From: a bacterium
GTDB taxonomy: Bacteria > Cyanobacteriota > Vampirovibrionia > Obscuribacterales > Obscuribacteraceae
Direction: 5' to 3'
Assembly (NCBI GenBank): GCA_018062085.1
Contig: JAGOSY010000023.1
Coordinates: 22,793 to 86,792, forward strand
Length of the DNA stretch: 64,000 bases
In this document: positions 27,237 to 36,045 of the stretch, in pieces
Layout of the letters: the number at the start of each line of letters is the position of its first letter
How positions within the stretch are numbered: position 1 is the first letter of the stretch
Notes under the pieces: generated by a model
Database searches by the model: none
What the model saw: the letters and a program-made list of their open reading frames with translations, nothing else
What the model was told of the DNA's origin: nothing
Made by a program: the position numbers and the translations under genes

Positions 27237-27932
27237 ATGTTTGCTTCACTGATTTACAGGTTTCGACTCCTGCCCGTTTTTACTAGTCGAATGGTTCTTG
27301 CCTGTGTTTTCACATACTTTATTGTGAGCATTGGCATTGTTGATATGAGTAGCCTAGAGCTGACTGCTGTAGCCCTCTGGCAAGGTCAATATGCTGTGCT
27401 TGTGACTAATCTTTTCACTCACACTTTCATTCACTCTAACATCACTCATTTGCTCGGCAATATGATGTTCTTTGTGGCTATTGGTGCTGGTCTTGAAGCT
27501 CGTATCGGGGCTAAGTCTACCGCCATTGTTTATTTTGCTGGTGCCGTCGTAGCAGGTCTCTGGATTGTTCTTACAGCAGTTCATCCGACCGTTGCTGATC
27601 CCTTGGTTATCCCAGCTAGAGGTGCTTCGGCCGCAATATCGGCAGTGATGGGTGCTGCTCTTGTAGTCAGTCGAAATGACATCATGTTTGCTTTCAATCG
27701 CTTTGGTTTCGAGCTGGGAAGCCGCACCATTGCCGTGCCCGCTATAACTGTTCGCAGTTGGATGCTTGTGGTGATGTATGTTGGCCAGAATGTACTTGGC
27801 CTGTGGACTGAAGGTGATAACCCAATTGTTTCCCATATGGTTGTGGCGCATTTGATTGGCTTTGTCACAGGTTTGGCTGTCATTTTTCTGCGCGTACCGA
27901 GTGAGAGTGACGCTCAAGCGAAAGCAGAGTAA
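27237..27932 (+). CDS. Rhomboid-family intramembrane serine protease
   Basis: The start at 27237 is chosen for its SD GGAGG; an upstream ATG at 27225 would place the SD inside the gene. The product is 231 aa with about six membrane segments. HSNITHLLGNMMFF holds the conserved His and Asn. RGASAAISAV holds the serine in a G-x-S-A form of the usual GxSG. AHLIGFVTG supplies the catalytic His. It would cleave membrane proteins near their outer face; no substrate is known. Confidence 0.85.
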   Translation: MFASLIYRFRLLPVFTSRMVLACVFTYFIVSIGIVDMSSLELTAVALWQGQYAVLVTNLFTHTFIHSNITHLLGNMMFFVAIGAGLEARIGAKSTAIVYFAGAVVAGLWIVLTAVHPTVADPLVIPARGASAAISAVMGAALVVSRNDIMFAFNRFGFELGSRTIAVPAITVRSWMLVVMYVGQNVLGLWTEGDNPIVSHMVVAHLIGFVTGLAVIFLRVPSESDAQAKAE

Positions 27933-27972
27933 CCAAATCAATTTTTAATTCAATTTTTTGAGGAATGCTGAT

Positions 27973-28269
27973 ATGAATAGTGAATTATTGGAACCAAGCA
28001 ATTTCGTGGCACAGTGTGTGTTTGTAGCTGTTGTGCTGGCCATAACATATGTTTCTACCAGTGGGTGGTTTCGCTTGTTGCAGCAGCGTAGAGAGATTGC
28101 TTTTCTTTCAGGTAAGTTGTCTGTGGCTCACGAGGCCCGCTTGAACAAATTGGCTGAGCTTCTGAATTTAACCAATGTCATGGATGCATATAGGCAGGGA
28201 GTGCTGTGGTGTTTGCTTTCGACTGTAGAAAGTCATCTCGTAGCGTTGCGTCGGCTGGTGCCTAGATAG
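27973..28269 (+). CDS. Small single-pass membrane protein
   Basis: The product is 98 aa from the ATG at 27973 (SD GAGG). One hydrophobic segment lies near residues 12-28, followed by a basic helical region of about 65 residues that probably sits in the cytoplasm. No family is recognised. It follows the rhomboid gene by 40 bp. Confidence 0.6.
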   Translation: MNSELLEPSNFVAQCVFVAVVLAITYVSTSGWFRLLQQRREIAFLSGKLSVAHEARLNKLAELLNLTNVMDAYRQGVLWCLLSTVESHLVALRRLVPR

Positions 28270-28353
28270 CTTTGCGTTAGGCCGACAAGACAAATTTGCA
28301 AGATGCCGCATGTGCCAAGGATGGCTTCCTATTACTTTTTTGGAGAAACTAAT

Positions 28354-28995
28354 ATGATTTCCAGCTTTTTTGACACAGCTTTACCGGCTGTGATAGCGGC
28401 TTTGTTCTTAATTTTATGCGTTGGCCTTGGTAGTGTAACTGCGGGCGCTGTTGAGAATGGTCCTACATCGTTAGTTATTTATGGCATGGTTGTTGGCCTA
28501 GTCATGGCTGTAGTTGCTAGCTTTCTTGTCTCTATTTCTACCGATAGCGACTCAATGGTTGGCACAATAGTTGCTGCTGTTGTAGTTTTTGCAGCAACAG
28601 TGTATTATCCGGCAGACACGCTTATCAACGGGCATCAATATGCAGCCAATGTTCGTGTAATGGCGCCGGTGGTGCGGAAAATTGGCTTAGAGCGCTTCGG
28701 TGATATTGAAAGCCATGGCAACGGTTTGATTGTTGAGGCCGATCTAGACAAGGCTGTCTCTGGGCTTACGCTTACTGGCGAAGAGCTGAGTGCCTTGTCA
28801 CACATGCGCTCGAATTTGAGCGATGTTGGTCATGTTATTGATTCGCATACCAGCACCACTTATGTTTGGATTAGTACAGGGAATGGTGGTGGTTATATGT
28901 CACCAATAATCTCCACTACTTACACTTATGGAATCAATCGTGCCGACCTTGAAAGTTATCCACAGCGCATGATCGAGAAGTGGAAGAACTGGTAG
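28354..28995 (+). CDS. Hypothetical membrane protein
   Basis: The product is 213 aa from the ATG at 28354 (SD TGGAG). Three hydrophobic segments occupy about residues 1-85. The remaining 125 residues form a soluble domain with a glycine-rich turn (STGNGGGYMSP). No family is recognised. It lies in the same run as the rhomboid gene. Confidence 0.6.
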   Translation: MISSFFDTALPAVIAALFLILCVGLGSVTAGAVENGPTSLVIYGMVVGLVMAVVASFLVSISTDSDSMVGTIVAAVVVFAATVYYPADTLINGHQYAANVRVMAPVVRKIGLERFGDIESHGNGLIVEADLDKAVSGLTLTGEELSALSHMRSNLSDVGHVIDSHTSTTYVWISTGNGGGYMSPIISTTYTYGINRADLESYPQRMIEKWKNW

Positions 28996-29092
28996 CTAGT
29001 GCCAAGGTCTTTTTGACGAGTTTGTGGTCGAGCAGAACAAACCCGAACAAAGAACTTAATTTTAAAAACCACAAAAATAGCAGGAACATATC

Positions 29093-30262
29093 ATGAATAA
29101 TTTAGCTGGAATGCCCCAACAAGTTGCCACCGATCGTTGTCTGGTCGAGCTTATTGGCGCGCAAATACCCGTAGTCATGCTGAAAAGGCAACCTGAGAAC
29201 CGTGAGGTTCAGTCCCGTGCCCAGGGGGTTTTGTACTACGACTTCAAGGGTCTCTCGCAGACTGTTACTTTTCGTCGAGCCTGGTATTACTGGGTAGTTC
29301 ATTTCAGTTCACCAATGCCAAAGGCATTCGCCGAAGAACTCAATAAAACTTGGTATCATCAAGTCAGAGTCGACGGTTATGCTGGTGGCACAGAGCCTTC
29401 TGACTCAGGTGTGAGCTGTTACCATGTTGACACTCAGGCTGGTCTTAATGGGCTGGTGCAGGCGCTCAATGATTTTTATAGTTGTGCCGAGCTAGGTGTT
29501 CCACCTGACCAGTGTATGAATGAGTGGCGAGGCCTAATGCCTGCATCAGTAGAGCGCGAAGTTGATAGTTTGCTTAGTCTTGCTGAAGCTTATGGTATTG
29601 ATAAAAACCCCGGCAATGGTCATGGCGCTGCTGAAGCATTGTTGCTTGATGCCGTCCATTTTGCCGAGAAGCATCAACTGGCTAGTCACTTTGAGCGCGC
29701 CGTTAGTTGTTTGGCTCGCTTGTTTGACTCAGAAGTTGGTTATGCCAATCGTGTCAGGGCCATTAGAAGAGTCCAAGGTGATAAGGACGAATGGCGCAGA
29801 CATCAGATGGACTACTTGCAAAACTGTTTGCGCTTCGGTATTTTGGCTGATTATGTCTCTGACAAGGGCATAAGCATTGCCGACCTGAGTAGTAAGGCAG
29901 CTTTGCTTCCTGTTGGTACAATTCTGCGTCACGAATATGCCTTGCTGGAACAGAGTCTGCGGGCTGAAATCAGAGAAGAAATTCAAGAGAGCAAGCAAGG
30001 CAAACGTGATGAAAGCTCTAAGAAATATAAGCTGTTTCGGGTCGGACTAACACGCATTTTTCTGGCCAAAGTTTGTCATGCTGCAGGTAAAAAACGCATT
30101 GCCATTAAGACCATGAACTCTGCTCGCGAAATAGTGACTGCCTTCAAGACTTACGACAATGTCACCGGGCGTCTGCCTGAAAGCGCAGCCTGGAATCGCT
30201 ACGAAGACGGTATCTTGGCTCGTAAACTACATCTAGCTTCACTCTACGCTTACCCTGGTTAG
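29093..30262 (+). CDS. Hypothetical protein
   Basis: The product is 389 aa, soluble and with no signal peptide. The first 130 residues look like a compact alpha/beta domain with several tryptophans and tyrosines (RRAWYYWVVHFSS). The rest is helical and reminiscent of TPR-like or other helical-repeat scaffolds, but no clear repeat consensus is seen. It ends with an arginine/lysine-rich helix pair. Its start has the SD AGCAGG, as does the DnaC-like gene at 31740. A terminator-like hairpin follows. Confidence 0.65.
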   Translation: MNNLAGMPQQVATDRCLVELIGAQIPVVMLKRQPENREVQSRAQGVLYYDFKGLSQTVTFRRAWYYWVVHFSSPMPKAFAEELNKTWYHQVRVDGYAGGTEPSDSGVSCYHVDTQAGLNGLVQALNDFYSCAELGVPPDQCMNEWRGLMPASVEREVDSLLSLAEAYGIDKNPGNGHGAAEALLLDAVHFAEKHQLASHFERAVSCLARLFDSEVGYANRVRAIRRVQGDKDEWRRHQMDYLQNCLRFGILADYVSDKGISIADLSSKAALLPVGTILRHEYALLEQSLRAEIREEIQESKQGKRDESSKKYKLFRVGLTRIFLAKVCHAAGKKRIAIKTMNSAREIVTAFKTYDNVTGRLPESAAWNRYEDGILARKLHLASLYAYPG

Positions 30263-30276
30263 TCGAGTCTGTATCG

Positions 30277-30303
30277 CTCAGCCACTATTCTGTAGTGGCT
30301 GAG
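30277..30303 (+). terminator. Perfect 11-bp hairpin
   Basis: CTCAGCCACTA pairs with TAGTGGCTGAG around 5 nt and is followed by TTTGTCCC. It is a probable weak terminator. A second 9-bp hairpin (CTGTACCAG/CTGGTACAG) at 30355-30383 precedes the next gene. Confidence 0.6.
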
Positions 30304-30404
30304 TTTGTCCCACTAGAGGTGGTCTAACAACTACCGATAGTCTTTTTGAAACTTCTGTACCAGTTGATAAATCGCTGGTACAGGAACATACAGCGAGAAA
30401 AATT

Positions 30405-31430
30405 ATGACAGCAATAGTGTTTGTAGTTGCCTTAGCATGGCTTCTTCTGTCACCAAGATTGGCCCCTGGCCTATACATGAGGTTTTTACTCAGGCCAGAA
30501 AAGAACTGCGGTTCGCCAGAAGACAGGCAAAGTTTACTTGCCCTCGGTGGTGAAGAAATCTATTTTTTAAACAGGAGAGGCCAGCAATTGCGTGGCTACT
30601 ATTTTGCCTGTGATCAACAGATACAACAGCTATCACAGTCATCTTCTGTCATTCTCTACTCAATGGGGAATGACGGTGACATTGAGAAACGAGCTTCAGT
30701 GCTGGCGATATTACTGAAAACGGGTGTCTCAGTATTTATTTATGAGTACTCAGGATTCGGCAAAAGCCAGGGCAAGCCCAGCTTAAAAAACGCAATATGC
30801 GACTCGCATGATGCCTTTGATTTTGTTGTAGAGCGCTTCAACAAAAGCACAGAAGAGATTATCTTATACGGAGAATCGCTAGGAGGCGCAATTTCAGCTC
30901 GCTTGTTGAGCAAACGTTATGCTGGAGCGCTTATTCTGAAGAGTTCCTTCTCCAGCTTGGCTCGCATTAGTCGCGAACTGTGCGGGTGGCTGAGGATTTA
31001 TCCATCAATCTTGTTGCCCCTGATGGACACTGGCAAACGGCTACATTCTCTGGTTGTGCCGGTGATGATAATTCATGGTCATCTTGACCGTAAGATTCAC
31101 TGGAAGCATGCCGAAACGCTTTATGCCAACTGTCAGGCCAACAAGACCTTGCTTTGGTTGCCTAACAGCAGGCATGCCTACATGACTGAAGCTGACGAAG
31201 CCATATTTTTCACAGGCATAGCCATGATGTTGGAAGCCGTCTCAAGGTCAACGGCAATGGTTAATGCTCATTGTCGCTACTATGACTTGCATGAACTAGG
31301 AGCTTCGGAGGAGCCGGTGTTGGTTGCTGACTGCGAAGTAAGTTTGCAGCAATCAATTGCTGAATACAGGCAAACTGCTGAGTCGCTATCAACATTTGCT
31401 TGCGCAGTAAGTGGTCCAGAGCGGACCTGA
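30405..31430 (+). CDS. Alpha/beta hydrolase, membrane-anchored (BEM46/ABHD13-like)
   Basis: The product is 341 aa. A hydrophobic N-terminal segment (residues 2-20) probably anchors it. The nucleophile elbow is GESLGG near residue 165, with the oxyanion loop near YSMGNDG. The acid is in HGHLDRKI near residue 225 and the catalytic His is in SRHAYM near 253. The fold covers esterases, lipases and thioesterases, so the substrate is open. About 80 residues beyond the hydrolase core form a helical tail. Confidence 0.8.
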   Translation: MTAIVFVVALAWLLLSPRLAPGLYMRFLLRPEKNCGSPEDRQSLLALGGEEIYFLNRRGQQLRGYYFACDQQIQQLSQSSSVILYSMGNDGDIEKRASVLAILLKTGVSVFIYEYSGFGKSQGKPSLKNAICDSHDAFDFVVERFNKSTEEIILYGESLGGAISARLLSKRYAGALILKSSFSSLARISRELCGWLRIYPSILLPLMDTGKRLHSLVVPVMIIHGHLDRKIHWKHAETLYANCQANKTLLWLPNSRHAYMTEADEAIFFTGIAMMLEAVSRSTAMVNAHCRYYDLHELGASEEPVLVADCEVSLQQSIAEYRQTAESLSTFACAVSGPERT

Positions 31431-31442
31431 ATTCAATTTTAC

Positions 31443-31468
31443 GGAAAGCGCCAGTTCTTGCGCTTTCC
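31443..31468 (+). other. Hairpin and pyrimidine tract before SD
   Basis: GGAAAGCGC pairs perfectly with GCGCTTTCC, then comes a pyrimidine run ending TTTT directly before the SD GAGGAG. It is a clear member of the window's recurring hairpin, pyrimidine tract, SD layout. Confidence 0.6.
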
Positions 31469-31493
31469 ACCCTTCCCTTTTGAGGAGAAATTT

Positions 31494-31652
31494 ATGGGTT
31501 TGATATTTGCAGTTTTGATCGTTCTTTTTGTGTGCAAGCCGACGAAAGATTTCGCTTTCTTGATTTGTTTCTTGGCTTTTCTCACTGGCAAGTTTCTTCT
31601 TGCCCTTATCTTTTTCTTCCTGTTCATGGCCGGCTCTAATCGGTCACGCTAG
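31494..31652 (+). CDS. Very small membrane protein (52 aa)
   Basis: The ATG at 31494 follows GAGGAGAAATTT. The product is almost wholly hydrophobic, with two membrane segments rich in Phe and Leu around a short charged turn (CKPTKD), and a basic end (GSNRSR). No family is recognised. The strong SD and upstream hairpin support it as a real gene. Confidence 0.55.
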   Translation: MGLIFAVLIVLFVCKPTKDFAFLICFLAFLTGKFLLALIFFFLFMAGSNRSR

Positions 31653-31739
31653 CGCCTATCGTCCCTGATAGGTTTCATTTGAACCTGGCCAAAGAGGCTA
31701 TTGTTCTTTTATTTTGAAAAATAAAAATAGCAGGTATAT

Positions 31740-32417
31740 ATGTCACATGATAATTGCATAAAACAAATCCGTCCTGAATCAACCTTCGCCAACTTCAAGG
31801 TGTATCAACCAGAGCAGCAGGCGGTGCTCGATACAATGGAGACATTGGCTCAACAAATAGTCGACAATTCTAAGCTCATTGTCGGTCAGGAGTATCCCTT
31901 TCCCTTCGGCCAGATAATTTTTCTCTGGTCTCAACCTGGCCACGGCAAGACTCATCTACTTGAAGCTTTTGCCGCTCACATTCTGGCTCATGCCCCGGAG
32001 TTAGAGCGCAGTCTCTACCTCGCTCGCGATAACTTTACCCTGCGGCATATTGCCATGACGGATCTCTATGAAAAGTGTCCGATTGTCATGATTGATGATC
32101 TTTTCAGCGAGTTTCAGTCTGTTGATAAACTGCACCCAGCTACCGATCTGAGATGCTTGATGGACTACCTGACTGCTGTTTATGACCGGCGGACATTGGT
32201 AATCGCTACATCTAACTTTCCTATGTTGAGCAATCACGGCATTATCGAATGCATTAGCCGTGTCGACAAGATTGGTCGCACGCTCTCACGCTGTGAAGAG
32301 TTGCTTTCTACTGCAGGTGAAATTTATCTGCCAGGCATTGATTATCGCAAAGAAATTGCCAAAGAAAGACAGCAACGGCGCAGCACCATTCGCTTGCCAT
32401 TCTCGAATGAGAGCTAA
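31740..32417 (+). CDS. DnaC/DnaA-like AAA+ ATPase
   Basis: The product is 225 aa. Walker A is WSQPGHGKTHLLEAF near residue 66, Walker B is PIVMIDDLF near 118 and sensor 1 is LVIATSNFP near 155. An arginine-bearing stretch (ISRVDKIGRTLSRC) follows. The pattern matches helicase loaders of the DnaC/IstB group. No replicative helicase, primase or transposase is nearby, so it may load another ring protein. The Clp-like ATPase gene lies 0.9 kb downstream. Confidence 0.8.
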   Translation: MSHDNCIKQIRPESTFANFKVYQPEQQAVLDTMETLAQQIVDNSKLIVGQEYPFPFGQIIFLWSQPGHGKTHLLEAFAAHILAHAPELERSLYLARDNFTLRHIAMTDLYEKCPIVMIDDLFSEFQSVDKLHPATDLRCLMDYLTAVYDRRTLVIATSNFPMLSNHGIIECISRVDKIGRTLSRCEELLSTAGEIYLPGIDYRKEIAKERQQRRSTIRLPFSNES

Positions 32418-32450
32418 GGCGATTTTCTAATTTGACTCGAGGAATTTACT

Positions 32451-32855
32451 ATGAATAAGACAGAGATTAACACGGCAGAGGTGACAGCTCGATTTTGGCA
32501 GGTGGCCACTGCTGTTAGTGCGTCATTTCCACTTGAAGCAACTCTCGTTGCTTTACGACAGCTTGACTCATCAGGAGATTTGAATGAGCAGACCCTGCGG
32601 CATAGAGCTAATGCACTTTGCTTTGAAATGGTTAGCGAAAAGCTCGGAATCAGAGGCTGCGATTTGACAGCCAGCCTGCAAAAGATACGTGAGTTAGAGC
32701 AGAGTCTGGCTTCAAACTGTTTTACGGGCGATGCTCAAGGGATCAGCGCAAGTCTAGATGCTGCAAAACGTGAAGTGGAAGAGAAAAGAATGTTCTTCAT
32801 GATGATGGGCAAATGGCAACTGTCGGTAGCGCGTTATGTTCGCAATACTGGCTAG
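32451..32855 (+). CDS. Hypothetical helical protein
   Basis: The product is 134 aa, soluble and helical, with a likely coiled coil at about residues 75-125. Its SD is CGAGGAA. No family is recognised. It lies between the DnaC-like gene and a small membrane protein gene in the same direction. Confidence 0.6.
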   Translation: MNKTEINTAEVTARFWQVATAVSASFPLEATLVALRQLDSSGDLNEQTLRHRANALCFEMVSEKLGIRGCDLTASLQKIRELEQSLASNCFTGDAQGISASLDAAKREVEEKRMFFMMMGKWQLSVARYVRNTG

Positions 32856-32886
32856 TGGTGACAACTTAAATAGTGAGGAATCACAA

Positions 32887-33216
32887 ATGAATACAGTAAG
32901 TGTGAAAAAAGGTAGCAGTTTGACAGTCTTTGGCATTGTCTTGTGGGTCACTGCGGTGCTCACTGGTGCCTTGATTGCGGTCTGGCCTATGGTAGCAATG
33001 GCTGGGATAGGTGGCTGGAGTTTCTTGGTTGCTGGCGCCTGGTATCGAATTGGGTTGAGAACACCTATTTGGTATATTTCTACAGGTTTAAATGCATTAG
33101 TTGGAGTGATCGTTTTCGTTCACTGGACTGAGGCGTGTGGCTTTGTTGGCGGTCTTGCTGTTGTTCTGGCGATAGTTGGCGGAGTATTGATGGCTTTTTC
33201 TCTACGCCGTAGATAA
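32887..33216 (+). CDS. Small four-helix membrane protein
   Basis: The ATG at 32887 is preceded by GTGAGGAATC. The product is 109 aa with about four membrane segments and a basic C-terminus (SLRRR). It is reminiscent of small HdeD/DUF308-type proteins in its helix-pair layout, but the match is weak. Confidence 0.6.
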   Translation: MNTVSVKKGSSLTVFGIVLWVTAVLTGALIAVWPMVAMAGIGGWSFLVAGAWYRIGLRTPIWYISTGLNALVGVIVFVHWTEACGFVGGLAVVLAIVGGVLMAFSLRRR

Positions 33217-33342
33217 ATGGTTTTATTCAAAAGCAGCTATTTTACTTTCTTGCCTTCGATGCCATTGGTGTCGAGGGCTCGTTTTTAAGGAGATTTGAGC
33301 CGCGCAGTTGGCGAGCTTTAGTCTCGATTATTGGAGATTATT

Positions 33343-35061
33343 ATGAACACTCAAATGGCACCACAAGTATTGCCACGTCGTCGTCTTAACCCTAGTGTTT
33401 TGAGCGATGCCGAGATGGCTTTCGACGAGTTTTTAGACGCTAATTTCTTTGGTCAGCCTGAGGCTCGCATACTGCTGCGCAAAGCTTACGCCAATTATCT
33501 CAACCCGCTGCGCGACAAGACTAAGCCCATTGCTTTTCTTGTCTTTGCAGGTGAGTCTCGTACTGGTAAGACTGAAGGCGCTCGCATGATTCCCGCTTTT
33601 GTCCACAAAAATCGCTTTGCCTTGCTTAAAATCAACTGCAGCGAGTACATGGACAAACACAGTCTGTGGAACCTTAAGGGCTCTCCCCGTGGGCACATTT
33701 CTAATCAGGTGACAACTGATGAGAAATATCACCTTGTGCCTAAAGATGAGAAGCATGGCTATGCTGAATTTATGAACCACAACTTGGAATGGTCTAAGCA
33801 AGGTTCAGATGTGCCTCTGTCTGTAGTTCTGTTGGACGAATGGGACAAAGCTTGCTTTGAGTTCAACCAACTGTTGTTGCAGGCTATGGACGATGGTCAG
33901 ATCACTTTGGGCTCAGGTGAAGTTGTTGACTTTCGCAACACCATTTTTGTAGCCGCTTGCAACAGTGGGATGGAAGAGGTAGAGCGGGCAGAGGCTGGTG
34001 GTATTGGTTTTACTGCTACTGAAAGTAAGCTCAGTCACGCTGAGGTAAGCAAAGTTGTTGATCGTGTGATTAAAGAGCGTACTCCTCCAGAGTTTCGCAA
34101 CCGCTTGAAAGAGCTTGGCGGAATAGCAGTCTTTCAATCACTGACCGCAGAGATGATGAAGCTTGTTGTTAGACGTGATTTCAAGGACATTCAGGAGTTG
34201 ATCAATGCTTCTGGTTACTACTTTAGCCTTGCGGTTACTGAGGAGGCAATTGATGAAATTTTGCGTCAGGCGCTTGCTGGTAAGGGCAACTTGAGTAATG
34301 TCAAGTCGCTAATTACTAAAGAAGTTCAGATTCCCCTGGGCATCGAGGCTACTAAGCGCACAATTAAGCCAGGTGATTTAGTGGTCGTTGACGTCGAGTT
34401 TCCTAAAGGTGCTGGAACAGCTGAAATAGCAGGCGCCGGTAGTATCGACAAAACGATCTTTTTTGAAATCGGGGATCCCGTTGGTATGCCTACGACTGTT
34501 TCTGGCTTCGAGTCACTGCTTAAGTCACCGGCTGAAGCTGCCGCTAGTCCCACTCCAACAGATGAAGATTTGACCGATGAAGATCGTCAGATGCTGGCTT
34601 CTTTGTTTTCTATCGGCAATAGCAATCTAGTGGGTGCTCGCTCAATGTCGATGCTGCTTATGGCGGTTGAGAACGGTGTACAAAGAGAGTCACTTGGCTT
34701 TGGCTTCGCTGACCAGCTCAATAAGCTTGGTTTGATGCCTAAGACACCAGCGGCCTTCACTGATTTGCACAACCTCACTCTGCTTTCTGCTATGGCTTTG
34801 ATTAAGTCGCAAGTCGAACTTTATCCGGAGTTGGCTCGTAGCTACACCCTAGAAGTGAAGCAAAACAAAAGCTTCATGACTATAGTGCGCGATTCGCAAG
34901 AAATTGTCAGCGAATTGGTTACCCTCTTAGGCGTCCGCGTCAAAGAAACGAAGATGCACCACGAGTCGCCTTACACCTTCACTATGGAGGTTGAGGCCCT
35001 TCCACAAGCAATTCTCATGGCACGCACTCGCTTTCCCAAACTAGGCATTAAAGCTGTCTAG
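33343..35061 (+). CDS. Clp/ClpB-type AAA+ ATPase with unique C-terminal domain
   Basis: The product is 572 aa. A single Clp-like AAA+ module spans about residues 30-340: Walker A GESRTGKTEG near 69, Walker B VVLLDEWDK near 163, a sensor region IFVAACNSG and PPEFRNRL near 250 with the arginine finger. The small C-domain of the class follows. There is no Clp N-domain, no first AAA module and no ClpP-binding loop that I can see. Residues about 395-572 are a distinct domain of unknown fold. It could remodel or unfold a partner encoded in the array. A hairpin with a T tract precedes its SD. Confidence 0.8.
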   Translation: MNTQMAPQVLPRRRLNPSVLSDAEMAFDEFLDANFFGQPEARILLRKAYANYLNPLRDKTKPIAFLVFAGESRTGKTEGARMIPAFVHKNRFALLKINCSEYMDKHSLWNLKGSPRGHISNQVTTDEKYHLVPKDEKHGYAEFMNHNLEWSKQGSDVPLSVVLLDEWDKACFEFNQLLLQAMDDGQITLGSGEVVDFRNTIFVAACNSGMEEVERAEAGGIGFTATESKLSHAEVSKVVDRVIKERTPPEFRNRLKELGGIAVFQSLTAEMMKLVVRRDFKDIQELINASGYYFSLAVTEEAIDEILRQALAGKGNLSNVKSLITKEVQIPLGIEATKRTIKPGDLVVVDVEFPKGAGTAEIAGAGSIDKTIFFEIGDPVGMPTTVSGFESLLKSPAEAAASPTPTDEDLTDEDRQMLASLFSIGNSNLVGARSMSMLLMAVENGVQRESLGFGFADQLNKLGLMPKTPAAFTDLHNLTLLSAMALIKSQVELYPELARSYTLEVKQNKSFMTIVRDSQEIVSELVTLLGVRVKETKMHHESPYTFTMEVEALPQAILMARTRFPKLGIKAV

Positions 35062-35093
35062 TTTTAACCTTTTGAGCTTCAGCGGAGGCAATT

Positions 35094-35528
35094 ATGATAA
35101 CTACGGCAAGTCTGTCTGATGTCAATCAGATAGCAGTTTTAAATCGCCAGTTTCATCTCGATATGCCGTACTTTCCCTGGGATACTCCAGAGTGGATTGA
35201 GCAAGAGATAAGAGCTGGCCATTACTATGTCATTCGTGATGCGGACGGTATAGTTGGTGCGCTTTGTTTGCACACCAATTCTCAGTCTGGTGTTGCTGAA
35301 ATTGAGGCCATGGCAACGCGAGCCAATCTGCACGGGCAAGGCATAGGTCGCCTGCTTGTGGAGTATGCCATAACCTTTGGTCGCGCTCTCAACCTTCGCT
35401 CTCTCACTGTTGGATCATTCTGCGCCTACGGTGTGCGGCCCTTTTACGAAAAGTGCGGTTTTACTTGTGCCGCTGAATTGCGGCAATTTCAGGGACACTC
35501 GTACTTCTCATTTTCATTAACTCTATAA
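35094..35528 (+). CDS. GNAT-family N-acetyltransferase
   Basis: The product is 144 aa. The acetyl-CoA motif A is MATRANLHGQGIGRLL near residue 76 (Q/RxxGxG/A), and the C-terminal VRPFYEKCGF is typical of the family. The acceptor is unknown. It lies 32 bp after the Clp-like ATPase gene with the SD CGGAGG, so it is probably cotranscribed. Confidence 0.85.
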   Translation: MITTASLSDVNQIAVLNRQFHLDMPYFPWDTPEWIEQEIRAGHYYVIRDADGIVGALCLHTNSQSGVAEIEAMATRANLHGQGIGRLLVEYAITFGRALNLRSLTVGSFCAYGVRPFYEKCGFTCAAELRQFQGHSYFSFSLTL

Positions 35529-35555
35529 AGCCAACGTCTTTTTCGAGGTATCGAT

Positions 35556-36017
35556 ATGCGTGAAGATATGAAATTTATAGTTTTGGATCGACCACGGTTG
35601 AACCACGATTTTCGCATTTGCAAAGGTGAGCGAAAGAAGCTACAGCAAGACTGGGAGACCCTTCCCCAGCGCGAATCGATGAGGTTGCCATGGCATTTTC
35701 ATTGTCGCGGCAAAGGGCAGCGCTTGGTCGGTAGAGAAGATCGTCGCAAACAATTCAACGATCACCTAGCTCCTTTGAGACGTTTTCTGCGGGCTCGACT
35801 GGGTACCGATTGGAATGATCTTAACTCTGAGATTCGGCAAGAGGCCAGCACTAGAACAGTGTTGGGGTTTCATCTGATGCATCACTTTTGGCGAATGATT
35901 CGCCGAAACGTCTTTGTTTTCGATGGTGTTGTCTATAGCAATCGGTGTCAGCAACTCAGTTCTGGCACTTTCTATGTTGACCCGTTGACCAACAAACTCT
36001 CTCAAATAGGCTGCTAA
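35556..36017 (+). CDS. Hypothetical basic protein
   Basis: The product is 153 aa, rich in Arg and aromatic residues, with no membrane segment. The composition would suit nucleic-acid binding, but no motif supports this. It lies between the acetyltransferase gene and the ParA-like gene with short gaps on both sides. Confidence 0.6.
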   Translation: MREDMKFIVLDRPRLNHDFRICKGERKKLQQDWETLPQRESMRLPWHFHCRGKGQRLVGREDRRKQFNDHLAPLRRFLRARLGTDWNDLNSEIRQEASTRTVLGFHLMHHFWRMIRRNVFVFDGVVYSNRCQQLSSGTFYVDPLTNKLSQIGC

Positions 36018-36045
36018 TAACAGCCAATAATTCTAGGACAATTTT